A stretch of 64,000 nucleotides of DNA from Trichobilharzia szidati (lineage: Eukaryota; Platyhelminthes; Trematoda; Strigeidida; Schistosomatidae): assembly GCA_944472155.2 (NCBI GenBank), contig OX235272.1, positions 97,656,020-97,720,019 of the forward strand, written 5' to 3'. Below, in pieces: positions 38,564 through 51,085 of the stretch. Both the position numbers and the translations under genes were made by a program. A model generated the notes under the pieces. That model saw only the letters and a program-made list of their open reading frames with translations, had not been told where the DNA came from and searched no databases. Each line of letters opens with the position of its first letter. The first letter of the stretch is position 1.

Positions 38564-38816
38564 TTATGTACAATAACCTTGTGGTTGGTTCTGTATTGGC
38601 GCAAGAATATAGGATTCTTGAATCACCAATTTGTCTTCTGGTTTTTCGCGTTGGTTATTGACAATAGTTTCTGAAAGTCTTCTAAGAACAGCGTTAAGTC
38701 CAGGGTAGTTAGACCTGGACATTGACAGCATATAAATTTCCGACTGCATGTAGTTTGTATTTTTCATTGCCCAACAGTCTAATATATTTGTATCTATTAA
38801 AAAGGTGTCCAAAGGC
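38564..38816 (-). other. Candidate terminal exon of an unknown gene
   Basis: The minus strand has AATCAG at about 38822, then an 83-codon open frame to a TGA/TAA-type stop at 38564. Composition is protein-like (IDTNILDCWAMKNTNYM, then NQREKPEDKLVIQESY). I know no homologue. The polypyrimidine tract is weak and no partner exon was identified. Confidence 0.25.
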
Positions 38817-39198
38817 GCCTGATTAGGTTTTATTTTGTTCAGAAAATCAGAAAGGAATCGTTGTCAATATGTAACAGGAAGGCAGTTCTGTTTCAGTTGT
38901 ACTGCAAATAACGTTGATAAGTAAGATAATTTCTATGGTGAATTACTTCCCAAAGTAAGATAAGATATTTATAAAATTATATTTGTAAAATTATATTTGA
39001 TAAGATATGTTGTGTGAATATTAAACAGGGATCTGCCATTCTGAACATATCTGATTTGTTCATCAAGTCATACATAAAAGCTGGGTAGTAGTGATATGAG
39101 AGAATTTGAATGAGTGTGTCACTTATACCGCTTTCATCTGTATTATACACTCAGTATTATCTGTGTGTTCTAAACGTATTTTCATGCAATACGTATGT

Positions 39199-39360
39199 GT
39201 GATGATTAACAATTTCTGTAGCTGTATTGTTTAAGTGATTACTGTTGTCTGTTAACATTTATATTAGGAATTACAATTAATTCCGCGAATTAAATTCCGT
39301 AATTTCTGTGTTGTTGTATGGTCTCCTGTAATCTGGATACGGAATAATATTATTACATTT
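39199..39360 (+). mobile_element. Possible LTR end of the decayed gypsy element
   Basis: An AT-rich stretch sharing similarity with 34410-34485 is followed at about 39358 by TTTTGGGGTCGAAATTG, reminiscent of an LTR/primer-site junction. It lies just outside the left arm of the inverted duplication. Weak. Confidence 0.25.
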
Positions 39361-40329
39361 TGGGGTCGAAATTGAATCATACAAAAATTGAAAAGATTAC
39401 AAGTACCGGTTAGTCATGAAAAATCACGGATTATCTTGAATAGTTCGATGCATAGTGTTTATTGAAGAATGCATGTCAAACATGCAGATCGTAGAGACTT
39501 TGGACCTATCGTTTGTTTCAGAAGACTAGGCTTAATACGCAGAATATTATGAACTTTAACCGTCACAAAACAATCGGTTGGGCAACACGATTTTTTATTC
39601 ATCAGGCGATAACGAAACAGATTTATAATGTTTAATTAGTACCGAGGTCTGTAAATAGACGTTAACATAATATATAACAATATATCTGGTTGTATTTCTC
39701 CAATCTTCTGCCAACCAGTACATGATCAAGCAATGACAGTTTTCTTGTCTTTCGTCAATGGAGAACAGTTCAATTAAATAAACTATGCAATTTTCACCGT
39801 CATTCTTTTCGTTCACGGCGATAATATTGTAGTTCATTTGTTTATTATGTTTGCTGTAATTTCGTATAATCTGCTGGAGAGTGTTTTATTAGCAGATAAA
39901 CCGATAACTCTTCCAATTGATAAGCAGCATGAACATCTAGTAAATCACTTCCTTATAACTACTTTTGGAACATGAGAGGAGACTCAGTTCGACAAACGTG
40001 TTCGTGCTACAACGTAAAGATTCAGCTTGAGATAAAAATCTCACATCGCTGCTCTGGTGATCACCCCTGTACAAAACTTCGCGATTGTCTAATTGCAGGG
40101 ATCAATATTCTGAAGTTAGAGAAAAAGTTGATTCAGGTTTCTTTCTGCACCTTTTAAACTGCTAGGGATTTACACATAAAATATGAAGATGTCAACGGTG
40201 GGCACACAAAGTCTGTTTGCCGGAGTTCGAATAATTATGCTACTCAGAATTTCCGTGAATCTCCTTATTTGTCTGGTAAAATGCAGTCAATGTGTCTTTC
40301 AACTTTTCGCAACATTGAATCTCATCTGA

Positions 40330-40817
40330 TGTGAACCTGCATGACAAATTCAGGCGAGTCTCACTGTTTTATAATTGACACTGGAAGTACTGAGGCTATA
40401 ATTTCCAAGAAAGATATACTATAGCTTTGCAAGCGTGCCCATGAAGACCCTACTACATATTCCATTACAGGTATTACTGGTCATAAACGACCTCTTATTG
40501 CCACTACTTACATTGGTTTGAAATCAGACAGTGGTAGTTTTGTGAATACCCGCTTTCTTGTTAGTGAATACGGTCCACCTTTATTGAGATTAAAAGACCT
40601 TAGATTGTTGGATATCGAAATCTCACTTTGCACTGAGTTGTTTGATGAATATTTGCTCAAAGCATTAGTTTTACAATGTTCAAAAGATGAACAATGGAAC
40701 AAATTCCATTCTGAAATCTGTCTATCATCGCAAATATGGTCCCTTGTATCTGCTTATACTAAAATAATGCTGTGCTTACCCTCTACTGTGGAGTTTTATA
40801 AATTTTCGAACCCTTAA
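40330..40817 (+). pseudogene. Decayed Ty3/gypsy protease region
   Basis: HCFIIDTGSTEAIISK is readable at about 40362-40410, with the aspartic-protease DTGS at 40377-40388. A stop follows soon after, then a 99-codon frame (40518) continues the region between protease and RT. It is part of the gypsy element in the arm, distinct from the 55.9 kb family. Confidence 0.72.
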
Positions 40818-41149
40818 TAATTGATCAAATGACAATCATCGTAAGCCCTGGATACTGTGTCTCACTCTAGTACTTGCGTATCACCTCTTTTCTTACCTTC
40901 CATTAGCTCAAACTTTCGTAATTCCCGTATGAAGCTGACTGACTATAAGTATATTATTGTTTAAAATTCAGAATTAAACCAATATCTTGTAACTTTCCGA
41001 TTAAAAGTAAACATTACAAACTTCTTATAAGGTCTTCAGAGTCTTCTTTCCATTCTTAATCTCCAAGAACAGTGTTCCATTTCAAATTTAACTTGTTGAA
41101 CATGACCATGCCCGTACAAACGGTATGTCAAACATATAAATGCTTAATT

Positions 41150-41330
41150 TATGTGGATAAATTATTACTATTAATGCTCCGTTTGGGTTGTTTAAGTGTA
41201 AGCTCTTGCAATTTGGTTTTAGAGTTTCACCCGCAATATTTTAAACCATAATAAATCCTGTGATACATCGATTAGATTGTGCTGAATTTTACCAAGGAGA
41301 CATAATAGTCCATGGGCCGTGAAACGAATC
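41150..41330 (+). pseudogene. Decayed Ty3/gypsy RT palm
   Basis: The frame reads INAPFGLFKCKLLQFGF, VSPAIF, stop, then EFYQGDIIVHG. This lines up with the PFGLF ... YLDDIIV segment of gypsy RTs. The catalytic YxDD box has become YQGD. Confidence 0.7.
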
Positions 41331-42216
41331 GCATCATAAACTGTGCAGGCTTTTCCGTGAAAAATATACTCTGGGTAATCCGTATAAATGTCAGTTTACT
41401 TTGTCATCCGTATTGTGCTCACGAGGCACAGATGACTTCAAGGGTTTCAGACCTGAGGCTAGTCCTTTGGTACCTCTGTTTCAAGCATCTCTGCTTAATA
41501 ATATGTCGTTGTCGAGGTCATGGTCTCCCACTTATCGATTTAATTCCAGATAAAATTTAAATTTCACTCATATTTCATCTCCAATAATTTTAAGGATACT
41601 CACAATCCCAGAAAGAGGCTCTAGCAGTTATGTGGCAATAAGATACTTAATAATAATAATAATTTATATTTTCATATAAACATAAATTTACATGAAAATG
41701 CATGCCATTTTTACAGGCACGATCAAGTATGATATAATGTCAAATAGTAGATTGTCTACAAGTTAATAATGTTTGAACAGCTAAATATTTGATATGTATA
41801 TAAATACACTCATTGTCTGACCCATGTCGTATCATTATTGAATTAAACAGTAGTCCTCCAGGTTGTGCAGGAAAATCGACTTCTTTTCGTTTTCAGTCCG
41901 TAGTTGTAGGCATACGACAACCAAGCAATATTGAGGTAAGTACAACGTTTACAAGGGATAGTAAGCTGTTTTAGAAAAGTAAAGGTGCTAAGGTGAATCA
42001 TTAAAGTGTAATGAAATAGGTAAACGCAATGTATCATTAATAGATGCATTCATAAAGGAAATACAATGGGAGACTATAATCCCTAGGCTGACAAAGTTCA
42101 TTTGCAATGTATAATGCTACCCATATAGGTCTTAATTTCATGATGTCCATCTTTGATTTTAATACAATTATCCACAAGCCGGTTGTTTTTATTTCATACT
42201 TTATTTCATATTTCAC
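41331..42216. other. Arm sequence between RT and RNase H remnants
   Basis: AT-rich, with an ATT/AAT run near 41650-41665. Small frames at 41312, 41843 and 42037 have no recognisable domain. Probably rearranged element or inserted sequence. Confidence 0.35.
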
Positions 42217-43172
42217 TTGCACGAGTATCTCCTTGTAAATGAGTCTCACAGAGTTACTGATCATCAGGCTTTGAAATTCATTTACAATCCAGAAAAACCT
42301 TTGAATAGATCATCTGCTGCTACTGTCCAAAGATCGGATCTAAAACTAAGTGCATATGATTACAATATCGAACACAGCTCGGCTAAGGTTACGCCTCATA
42401 AGGACTTCTTATCTCGTTATTCTTTATTTGAAAATTCTCATGACGACACTGATTGTTTCCTAGTCCAGCCGTTACCTGTGGATAGAGTTGCACTTATACT
42501 CGATGCTCGGAAATATTACGGGAGTATTGTAAGTGCAACAAAAAGATGTTGGAATATTCAGTGCAAGTGGAGATTTCCGGACTTTTATAAGCGAAGGGAT
42601 GAGATTTCAGTCCATCCTGAAAGACTTCTATGTCTGACTGACAGAATTATTATTCCTCCGACATTAAGATCTGCTATTTTGGATGATCTTCATTCTGCTT
42701 ATCTGGGAGCTGATAAGATCAAATCATTAGCACGCCTAACATGCCGTGGCCGGAAACTGATGCCGACATTAGCAGAAGATCAAACAGCTGTTCCAGTTGT
42801 TTGCATGAGATATCCTGTGGAGAGTCATTGCGGAAACCATGGTATGTCTCTTGTCAGGTTTGGCAACGTATTCATGCTCATTACTGTAGTGCATTCTTAA
42901 ATTCCTACTATGATGTAGTTACTGTGGATTTTTATTCTAGATGGCCGAAAGTCATAATCACAGATAGTCTTGACAAGAAATTCACATACAGAGATTTGAG
43001 GAAGGTTTTTGGTCGGGTAGGAATTCCGAATGTCTTAGATACTGACAATAGTACTCATTTCACCGAGAACTTCAATGATTGGCTTAGAGAAGTAAGTAGT
43101 CGCCATCTGTACACGGCACCATCTCATCTTCAGCATAACGAGTTGGCAGGAAATTTCGCAAGGACAATATAG
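42217..43172 (+). pseudogene. Ty3/gypsy RNase H end and integrase, frameshifted
   Basis: The 227-codon frame (42217-42900) begins at the end of RNase H (TDHQALKFIYN, then KVTPHKDFLSRY) and enters the integrase N-terminal region (RIIIPPTLRSAILDDLHSAY) with a degenerate H2C2 finger. The integrase core continues in the overlapping frame (42741-43172): VTVDFYSRWPKV and NVLDTDNSTHF, then NELAGNFART where the catalytic E region should be. Frameshift near 42750-42900; non-functional. Confidence 0.8.
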
Positions 43173-43384
43173 AGTGCCGTAGCATCAACATTTGGGCGTA
43201 TCCTAAAGTTTGTGGAAGCCCTAGCAATTAGAAAGTTTAAGCCACCTTTATGCGTTCAAATACAATTTGTCATCACATTAAACCTCCCTTGGTAAATTTT
43301 GTTTTGACACCATAGCAGATGTACTATTACCTCTGTTATTTGGTTTAGTGGTCTTCATTGTTACTTTGACCTTGAATATGTCCT
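43173..43384. other. Unassigned spacer
   Basis: Short stretch between the gypsy integrase remnant and the Penelope fragment; nothing recognised. Confidence 0.3.
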
Positions 43385-44440
43385 TTAAACTTGACCTAAG
43401 TCTATTTTCTCACCCCTTACCTCTTTATTAATTTCATATATATTCCTATGACAAGTCCGTGTGTGATCAGATTGTTCGAAATGTGTTGCGTAAATACATT
43501 GGGAAAGTTTTAAACATTTTATAACTTCATCTATTGATAATAAAGATTTACTTAATACTTCTTGATTGTTTTCAAGTTCATATTTCATAATATCAAGTGA
43601 ATCACAAATAGGAATACTAGTAAATAAAGAAACCACATCAAAACTTGCCATAACTTCGTTTTCTTCAATAATTATGTCCATTACTTTCCTTTTAAATTCC
43701 TCAATATTTTTGATATTCGAAGGAATATTGTATTGAAGTGGTTTCAGTATTCGTGATATGTATTTTGATAAAGTATATGTTACTGAATTAGTAAAATCAA
43801 TTATTGGTCTTAAAGGAACATCTACTTTATGTATTTTCGGCCTTCCATAAAATCTGGTGGCCGTGTTTGTCTTGGGAGCTATTGAAAACCAAACTGAATT
43901 CCCTAGTTTTGGTTTCAATTCTCTAAGCATATTGCAAACTTGGGCTTTTACTTTGTTCATCGTACTAGACATTTTGTTTACTGGTACTAATGTGTAAGGC
44001 CCTCCTTCGATATGTTCTAAGGCTTTTTTGTCATAGTCGTCTGTATTAAGAATTACACTGATATTGCCTTTGTTAGCTTTAGTTATAACAATAGATTCAT
44101 CTGATCTTAATGTTTTTAATGCATGACGCTCGGCCTTCGACAAATTTGAAATGCCCTGCTTTTGATTCGATAGGATACATCCAACCTTCTGACGTAATTC
44201 ATTAGCTTCATCATCAGTTAAAAGATTTAATATAGGTTTCATGATGGAAGCTAATTCTATCGCTGTCAGTGGTTTTCGAGTTATGTTAAAGTTTAGTCCT
44301 TTTTCAAGTAGTGCTGTTTCATGTACATTGAGTTCCCTATCTGATAAGTCGCATACTGTTCTTGTGTTTGTCTGTACATTTGACTTATTTGCTCTGGCGT
44401 ATGCTGCGAATAGGAAAGATGGGATAGACTTATCACCTAT
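43385..44440 (-). mobile_element. Penelope-like element 3, N-terminal half
   Basis: The minus frame (from 44242, extendable to about 44440) carries the N-terminal domain (ETALLEKGLNFNITRK), ITKANKGNISVILNTDDY, FYGRPKIHK and RT motif A (SFDVVSLFTSIP). It then loses similarity and stops at 43385 before the YxDD box. It is a different subfamily from the other two Penelope copies (which read SLFTNVP) and is 3'-truncated. Confidence 0.82.
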
Positions 44441-44773
44441 ATGACAAACTCTTATGAAGCAAGACAGATGAAAAAATCAATAAGCACTCTATGAGCCTCC
44501 ATGACCTTTTAAAACATATAGGATCATGTTTATCATGTATGAATTTACGTATTTTCCATGTGACAAATAATATACATACACACACTCATACAAAACTAAT
44601 CTATAAAAATTTACTGTACAAGAGTGAACACCACAACAAATATATGTGATGACTGCTTGCATATTTTCTATTGGTAAAAATGTCCATAGACAAATGACCT
44701 TCAAATAAACTGACTGTAATGTATGTTAAATTTTTGACTATATATTTTGATGATTAATAAAAATCCGAATAAA

Positions 44774-44814
44774 TCTGCTGAAGAAGCTGTGGCTTACACA
44801 GCGAAACGTTCAGA
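44774..44814 (+). ncRNA. Second hammerhead-like motif, near a Penelope fragment
   Basis: CTGAAGA (44778-44784), one extra A, stem II GCTGTG/CACAGC (44786-44791 with 44797-44802), GAAA (44803-44806), a two-pair loopless stem III (ACGT), then T-T before CAGA. Stem I pairs TCTG (44774-44777) with CAGA (44811-44814). Penelope-like elements are known to carry minimal hammerheads of this shape. The extra A beside stem II and the opposite orientation to the adjoining Penelope fragment are caveats. Confidence 0.55.
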
Positions 44815-44929
44815 AAAATCTTGTTTTGATTTTCCTAACACGCTGGGATTAATTTAAATAATTTATAATGAATCAGTCTGACTCGGCGCTCAAATTATTC
44901 CAGGAAGTTCGTAACACCTACAGCCTGGA
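44815..44929. other. Unassigned spacer
   Basis: Probably the tail of the repeat carrying the hammerhead motif; no further signal. Confidence 0.25.
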
Positions 44930-45540
44930 AACCTATAAAGAGTATAATAGTAATTAGGTAGAAGGATTATCGTGAAGTACATAAGTGACATTTCAGAGAG
45001 AAGTGGCTTGAAGGATTAGAACGTGTTGGATATGGTGACCTGTAGGATGTCTGGCGAACTTGTGTATGGCCCATGGGGTAGCATCTTGACAAGAAGCTGA
45101 GCAAGCTTGTAGATGTTAGGAGCAAAAGCATTTATTTTTTTATAATTTAGATCTGTGCAGTCATTATTGTTTCAGTTTGTTTCTTTAAATTTGTTGAAGT
45201 TAATTGTTTTTATATTGACGATATGAACTCATGTTTAATTCTCGAGCTGTCAGAAAATGCATGTTGCTATCCTGCAGATAGGAGCAATTCACATTTGTGA
45301 CCACTACCAAATCTGCTGATCAGCATGCACCACCCTCCCTCCTTTTTTGACATTAAGCTCTGAGACATTTTACAATGATTGCAGTTGTAATATTGGATTG
45401 CTTTGACTCCGTCCCAATCATACAGTATGCTGCACATTAACAGCTTTCATGACAAGTGCTTCCCATTAGGTCACATGGCACAATAATACCAGAGGACATT
45501 GTTAGCAGTATTATCATCATACTAGTGAACAAGTGGATTA
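44930..45540 (-). mobile_element. Decayed LINE copy homologous to 61000-61560
   Basis: Base-level similarity with 61000-61560 runs the full length. In translation (minus) both show ESKQSN/ASKQCN, GACWSAD/ACWSAYMD, VVTNVN/VITNEN and a LVKM-P-G segment. It is heavily mutated. It appears to be RT C-terminal sequence of a CR1-like LINE. Confidence 0.5.
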
Positions 45541-46300
45541 CTACAAAAGGTCAGGAAATTAAGTTCCCCTTAAGAGTTATGAAGTATAAAAATAGCTAAT
45601 ATTACAGCAACTAAGTTATATACTATTTATCAGAGTGATATGAGTAGTGGAACAATTAGTGATAAAGTTATGTAAAGTGGTCCTGAGTAAGGCAACTGGT
45701 TAGCAGGACTTGTTATGCTAAATTTTCACGACCGATTTTATATGGTGTGTTTACACATTGCAAAGTGACTCATCAATTATATGATGGAAAAAATACTACA
45801 TAATTTTAACATTATGAATTTTTTAGAAAATGATATGAAAACAAGTGACTGTTGACTGAAGACAGTCATTTAAGCTCAAAAACAGTACTAATTATATTAA
45901 TAATATATTTGTAACAAACGCCTAGGAAATTGCGTTTAAGAAGTATGAAATATAGAAGTAGCTTGTATTACAGCAACTAAGTTGTAGTCTATTTAGCAGA
46001 GTAAAAAGTTTAGTGGAACAATTAGTGATAAAATTATTTATAATGATCCTGAAGAAAACAGCCGGTTAACAGAGCTAGTTATGCTTAATTTTCATGACCG
46101 ATTTTCATACGGTGCGCATTAGACATTGCGAAGTAACCCTTCAACTTATATAATGTTAAAAATACTGCGAAATATTACAAAGATTATACGTTTTAGAAAA
46201 GTGTATGAGAAAATGTGGTTATTGGCTGAGTAAAGTCATTCAGACACAAAAAATAGCATTGTATTATTAATTGTATATACATATGTAAAATATTAAAAGG
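45541..46300. repeat. Two diverged ~360 bp direct repeats
   Basis: Units at about 45551-45911 and 45912-46300 share TACAGCAACTAAGTT, GGAACAATTAGTGATAAA and ATTTTCA-GACCGATTTT in the same order. Related sequence recurs at 61600-62040. AT-rich, no coding seen. Confidence 0.6.
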
Positions 46301-46449
46301 TGTGGTTGCTAATATAATTGTTTCTAGAAATACTTATAATAACATAACTTATTGAAGACTATACAGAAAGGAAAGTCAGTAAATTAGTTAAACGTTCACT
46401 GCGTAAGTAGTAGAGTCGAGTTATATGTAACTGACTAAGCTGAAGACTG

Positions 46450-47482
46450 GACCGGCTTTCATTTACCATTTTGCCAACAGTTGTGGTCGTTTAGACTAAC
46501 TAGAGTGGACATGTTAATGTGTCTTTCTAGGCACCGTTTGAACCCATTGGGGTACTCACAACATCTAATTTCAGATGGTAGTTGGTTCCAAAAAGTGCAA
46601 TATTTAATGGTGAAAAAGTTTGCCCTAATGGATTTTCTGTTGGTGGCCACCTTGACAAGGTAGTCATGGTTTCGCAGCTGATATGATTTAATATTTTCCC
46701 ACGTTATGGATGAGTTATTATAACAATGTTTCCTAATGACTTTGAATAGTAGAAATAAGTTGCACTTCACTCTCCTTAACCACAGAGGTTCTAAATTCAG
46801 ACGCATACACCTGTCAACGTATTCCACTGGTTGGTCAAACCCTATTATGCGTTTCGTTAGGAATCTCTGAACACTTTCGATTTTTTTCGGTCTGCAGACC
46901 TTAGGTTACTATACAGGAGAGCACAATATTCAAGTTTGGGGTGGATACATGTTCTATATATAGCTAATCGTGCTTCTTGGGTGTAGAAGTTACTCAGCAC
47001 AAAGCCAATAAGTCGTTTACAGTCGGATACAACCTTATTTGCATGATCAGAAAAGGTTAGATCTGAGTATGTTATCCCGAGATCTGTGACAGTGTTCAGT
47101 TTCGAGAGGAGCTTACCGTACATATATAGGCACATTCTCGGTTTCCAACGTCCAAGGTGGGCTATACCGCACTTGTCTGGGTTGAAAGTCACTTGCCACC
47201 TTTCGCTCCAATCGCCTAGATTGTTTAAGTCATGTTGGATTTTGCTTTCGACGCTCATATCATCGTACCCGTAATCATATACTATCTTGAGATCATCTGC
47301 AAAGAGGTATCGGTTGCCATACTTGATCACAGAGACTATATCATCTATAAATAAGAGGAATAGAATAGGGCCAAGAACGCTACCCTGTATTACACCACTA
47401 GTTATCGGCTTTGATGAAGACAGCTGGTGGTTGATTTTGACTAAGTGCTCTCTTTCTGTGAGAAAAGAATTTATCCTAGTAG
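46450..47482 (-). mobile_element. CR1-like LINE RT fragment A
   Basis: Minus-strand frames in order: TSGVIQGSVLGPILFLLF (about 47400), LFADDLKIVYDY with an intact FADD box, WQVTFNPDKCGIAH, CIHPKLEYCALLY; then, after a frameshift near 46840, NLEPLWLRRVKCNLFLLF and FWNQLPSEIRC. It is 5'-truncated at about 47482, where it abuts another LINE in the same orientation. Confidence 0.82.
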
Positions 47483-47489
47483 TTTAGAC

Positions 47490-48350
47490 GTGAAGTATCG
47501 TTGGACACTTTCTATTTTAAGTTTGTCACTTACGCGAGTGCTGCTGAGAATAAATGGACAATATTCAAGTAGTGGTCTGACACAAGTTTTATATAATAAT
47601 AGTTTCGCTTCGTAGTTGTGGAAATTCCTGAGTATGCATCCTCGATTTACGCGTCTGTGTCGCCACTTGCTCAGAAAATGTCAAGTCACTAGAGTACCTG
47701 AGTCCTAGGTCAACAACACTTTAGAGTTTAGGCAAGTCAATAGATTCAAGTACCAGTTTGATATTTATTGAGGGTGCACCGAAACAGATCCAACCACACT
47801 TTTTTAAGTTGAATTTCAGGTTCCATGTGGAGGACCATGCAGTTACTCGATCTAGTTCTTCCTGAACAGCTTTCTGAAAGTACCCTAAGTCATCACAGTG
47901 GAATGTGTAAGCTACTTTAAGATAACCTGCAAAGATGAGTGGTTTACCAAGTGAGAAACAGCTGCATATGTCGTTGACATATAGAGTGAATAGAAGGGGG
48001 CCTAAGACGCTACCTTGAACTACTCCAGAAGTGACTGGACTAGGTTTAGAGTTTACAGACCCCAGTCTAACTACTTGGGACCTATTGTAAAGGAATGATT
48101 CAATCCATCCTAATAATGAGTTACGTATTCCTAAGGAGTTCAGCATACTTATTAGAAGCAAATGGTCAACGCGGTCAAAGGCTTTGGATATGTCGAAGTA
48201 GATGACTAGTACTAGTTGTTGTTTGTCTCGGCTGCGAGTGATATGGTTAAAGAAGTCAAGGTGATAGGTCATCCATGATCTGGATTTTAGAAATCCATGT
48301 TGATTGGGACTTAGTATATTGCAGCTGAGGATATATTTGAGAATATCACC
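47490..48350 (-). mobile_element. CR1-like LINE RT fragment B
   Basis: The frame 48272-47721 has IYFDISKAFDRVDH (RT motif A), VVQGSVLGPLLFTLYVND, and FAGY where FADD is expected, then LKFNLKKCGWICFG. The next segment to 47490 is frameshifted and matches the LINE at 63065-64000. It is cut at both ends: by LINE A at about 47485 and by the right arm of the inverted duplication at 48366. Confidence 0.82.
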
Positions 48351-48366
48351 TTTAACTATTCTGTAA

Positions 48367-49196
48367 GTCAGTATCTAAGACATTCGGAATTCCTACCCGA
48401 CCAAAAACCTTCCTCAAATCTCTATATGTGAATTTCTTGTCAAGACTATCTGTGATTATGACTTTCGGCCATCTAGAATAAAAATCCACAGTAACTACAT
48501 CATAGTAGGAATTTAAGAATGCACTACAGTAATGAGCATGAATACGTTGCCAAACCTGACAAGAGACATACCATGGTTTCCGCAATGACTCTCCACAGGA
48601 TATCTCATGCAAACAACTGGAACAGCTGCTTGATCTTCTGCTAATGTCGGCATCAGTTTCCGGCCACGGCATGTTAGGCGTGCTAATGATTTGATCTTAT
48701 CAGCTCCCAGATAAGCAGAATGAAGATCATCCAAAATAGCAGATCTTAATGTCGGAGGAATAATAATTCTGTCAGTCAGACATAGAAGTCTTTCAGGATG
48801 GACTGAAATCTCATCCCTTCGCTTATAAAAGTCCGGAAATCTCCACTTGCACTGAATATTCCAACATCTTTTTGTTGCATTTACAATACTCCCGTAATAT
48901 TTCCGAGCATCGAGTATAAGTGCAACTCTATCCACAGGTAACGGCTGGACTAGGAAACAATCAGTGTCGTCATGAGAATTTTCAAATAAAGAATAACGAG
49001 ATAAGAAGTCCTTATGAGGCGTAACCTTAGCCGAGCTGTGTTCGATATTGTAATCATATGCACTTAGTTTTAGATCCGATCTTTGGACAGTAGCAGCAGA
49101 TGATCTATTCAAAGGTTTTTCTGGATTGTAAATGAATTTCAAAGCCTGATGATCAGTAACTCTGTGAGACTCATTTACAAGGAGATACTCGTGCAA
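48367..49196 (-). pseudogene. Gypsy RNase H/integrase remnant (right-arm copy)
   Basis: Same frames as 42217-42900 and its overlapping integrase frame. The integrase core stops at 48367, before the second half present in the left copy. It differs by a few substitutions (for example A for T in the first frame near 48629). Confidence 0.8.
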
Positions 49197-50595
49197 GTGA
49201 AATATGAAATAAAGTATGAAATAAAAACAACCGGCTTGTGGATAATTGTATTAAAATCAAAGATGGACATCATGAAATTAGGACCTATATGGGTAGCATT
49301 ATACATTGCAAATGAACTTTGTCAGCCTAGGGATTATAGTCTCCCATTGTATTTCCTTTATGAATGCATCTATTAATGATACATTGCGTTTACCTATTTC
49401 ATTACACTTTAATGATTCACCTTAGCACCTTTACTTTTCTAAAACAGCTTACTATCCCTTGTAAACGTTGTACTTACCTCAATATTGCTTGGTTATCGTA
49501 TGCCTACAACTACGGGCTGAAAACGAAAAGAAGTCGATTTTCCTGCGCAACCTGGAGGACTACTGTTTAATTCAATAATGATACGACATGGGTCAGACAA
49601 TGAGTGTATTTATATACATATCAAATATTTAGCTGTTCAAACATTATTAACTTGTAGACAATCTACTATTTGACATTATATCATACTTGATCGTGCCTGT
49701 AAAAATGGCATGCATTTTCATGTAAATTTATGTTTATATGAAAATATAAATTATTATTATTATTAAGTATCTTATTGCCACATAACTGCTAGAGCCTCTT
49801 TCTGGGATTGTGAGTATCCTTAAAAATATTGGAGATGAAATATGAGTGAAATTTAAATTTTATCTGGAATTAAATCGATAAGTGGGAGACCATGACCTCG
49901 ACAACGACATATTATTAAGCAGAGTTGCTTGAAACAGAGGTACCAAAGGACTAGCCTCAGGTCTGAAACCCTTGAAGTCATCTGTGCCTCGTGAGCACAA
50001 TACGGATGACAAAGTAAACTGACATTTATACGGATTACCCAGAGTATATTTTTCACGGAAAAGCCTGCACAGTTTATGATGCGATTCGTTTCACGGCCCA
50101 TGGACTATTATGTCTCCTTGGTAAAATTCAGCACAATCTAATCGATGTATCACAGGATTTATTATGGTTTAAAATATTGCGGGTGAAACTCTAAAACCAA
50201 ATTGCAAGAGCTTACACTTAAACAACCCAAACGGAGCATTAATAGTAATAATTTATCCACATAAATTAAGCATTTATATGTTTGACATACCGTTTGTACG
50301 GGCATGGTCATGTTCAACAAGTTAAATTTGAAATGGAACACTGTTCTTGGAGATTAAGAATGGAAAGAAGACTCTGAAGACCTTATAAGAAGTTTGTAAT
50401 GTTTACTTTTAATCGGAAAGTTACAAGATATTGGTTTAATTCTGAATTTTAAACAATAATATACTTATAGTCAGTCAGCTTCATACGGGAATTACGAAAG
50501 TTTGAGCTAATGGAAGGTAAGAAAAGAGGTGATACGCAAGTACTAGAGTGAGACACAGTATCCAGGGCTTACGATGATTGTCATTTGATCAATTA

Positions 50596-51085
50596 TTAAG
50601 GGTTCGAAAATTTATAAAACTCCACAGTAGAGGGTAAGCACAGCATTATTTTAGTATAAGCAGATACAAGGGACCATATTTGCGATGATAGACAGATTTC
50701 AGAATGGAATTTGTTCCATTGTTCATCTTTTGAACATTGTAAAACTAATGCTTTGAGCAAATATTCATCAAACAACTCAGTGCAAAGTGAGATTTCGATA
50801 TCCAACAATCTAAGGTCTTTTAATCTCAATAAAGGTGGACCGTATTCACTAACAAGAAAGCGGGTATTCACAAAACTACCACTGTCTGATTTCAAACCAA
50901 TGTAAGTAGTGGCAATAAGAGGTCGTTTATGACCAGTAATACCTGTAATGGAATATGTAGTAGGGTCTTCATGGGCACGCTTGCAAAGCTATAGTATATC
51001 TTTCTTGGAAATTATAGCCTCAGTACTTCCAGTGTCAATTATAAAACAGTGAGACTCGCCTGAATTTGTCATGCAGGTTCACATC
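50596..51085 (-). pseudogene. Gypsy protease region (right-arm copy)
   Basis: The DTGS box is at 51036-51025, the exact mirror of 40377-40388. The same stop follows, and then the 99-codon frame (50895-50596). Confidence 0.72.

Larger units (their letters stand above)
39377..43046 (+). repeat. Left arm of a large inverted duplication
   Basis: 3670 bp is repeated in reverse complement at 48367-52015. Positions x and y pair with x+y=91413, without indels from 43046 down to at least 39595. Near 39420-39445 the right arm lacks about 21 bp. By eye I counted about eight substitutions, so identity exceeds 99.5%. The gypsy integrase frame continues past the arm end here (43047-43172) but not in the right arm, so this side looks like the source copy. 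Confidence 0.95.

Noticed and set aside
39595..39837. 80-codon ORF present in both inverted arms as a conserved gene
   Set aside because: It is duplicated only because the arms are. It shows no motif, and identity between arms reflects recency, not selection.
45541..46300. Satellite array
   Set aside because: Only two diverged ~360 bp units are present and relatives occur elsewhere next to the same LINE remnant, so a dispersed repeat is more likely.
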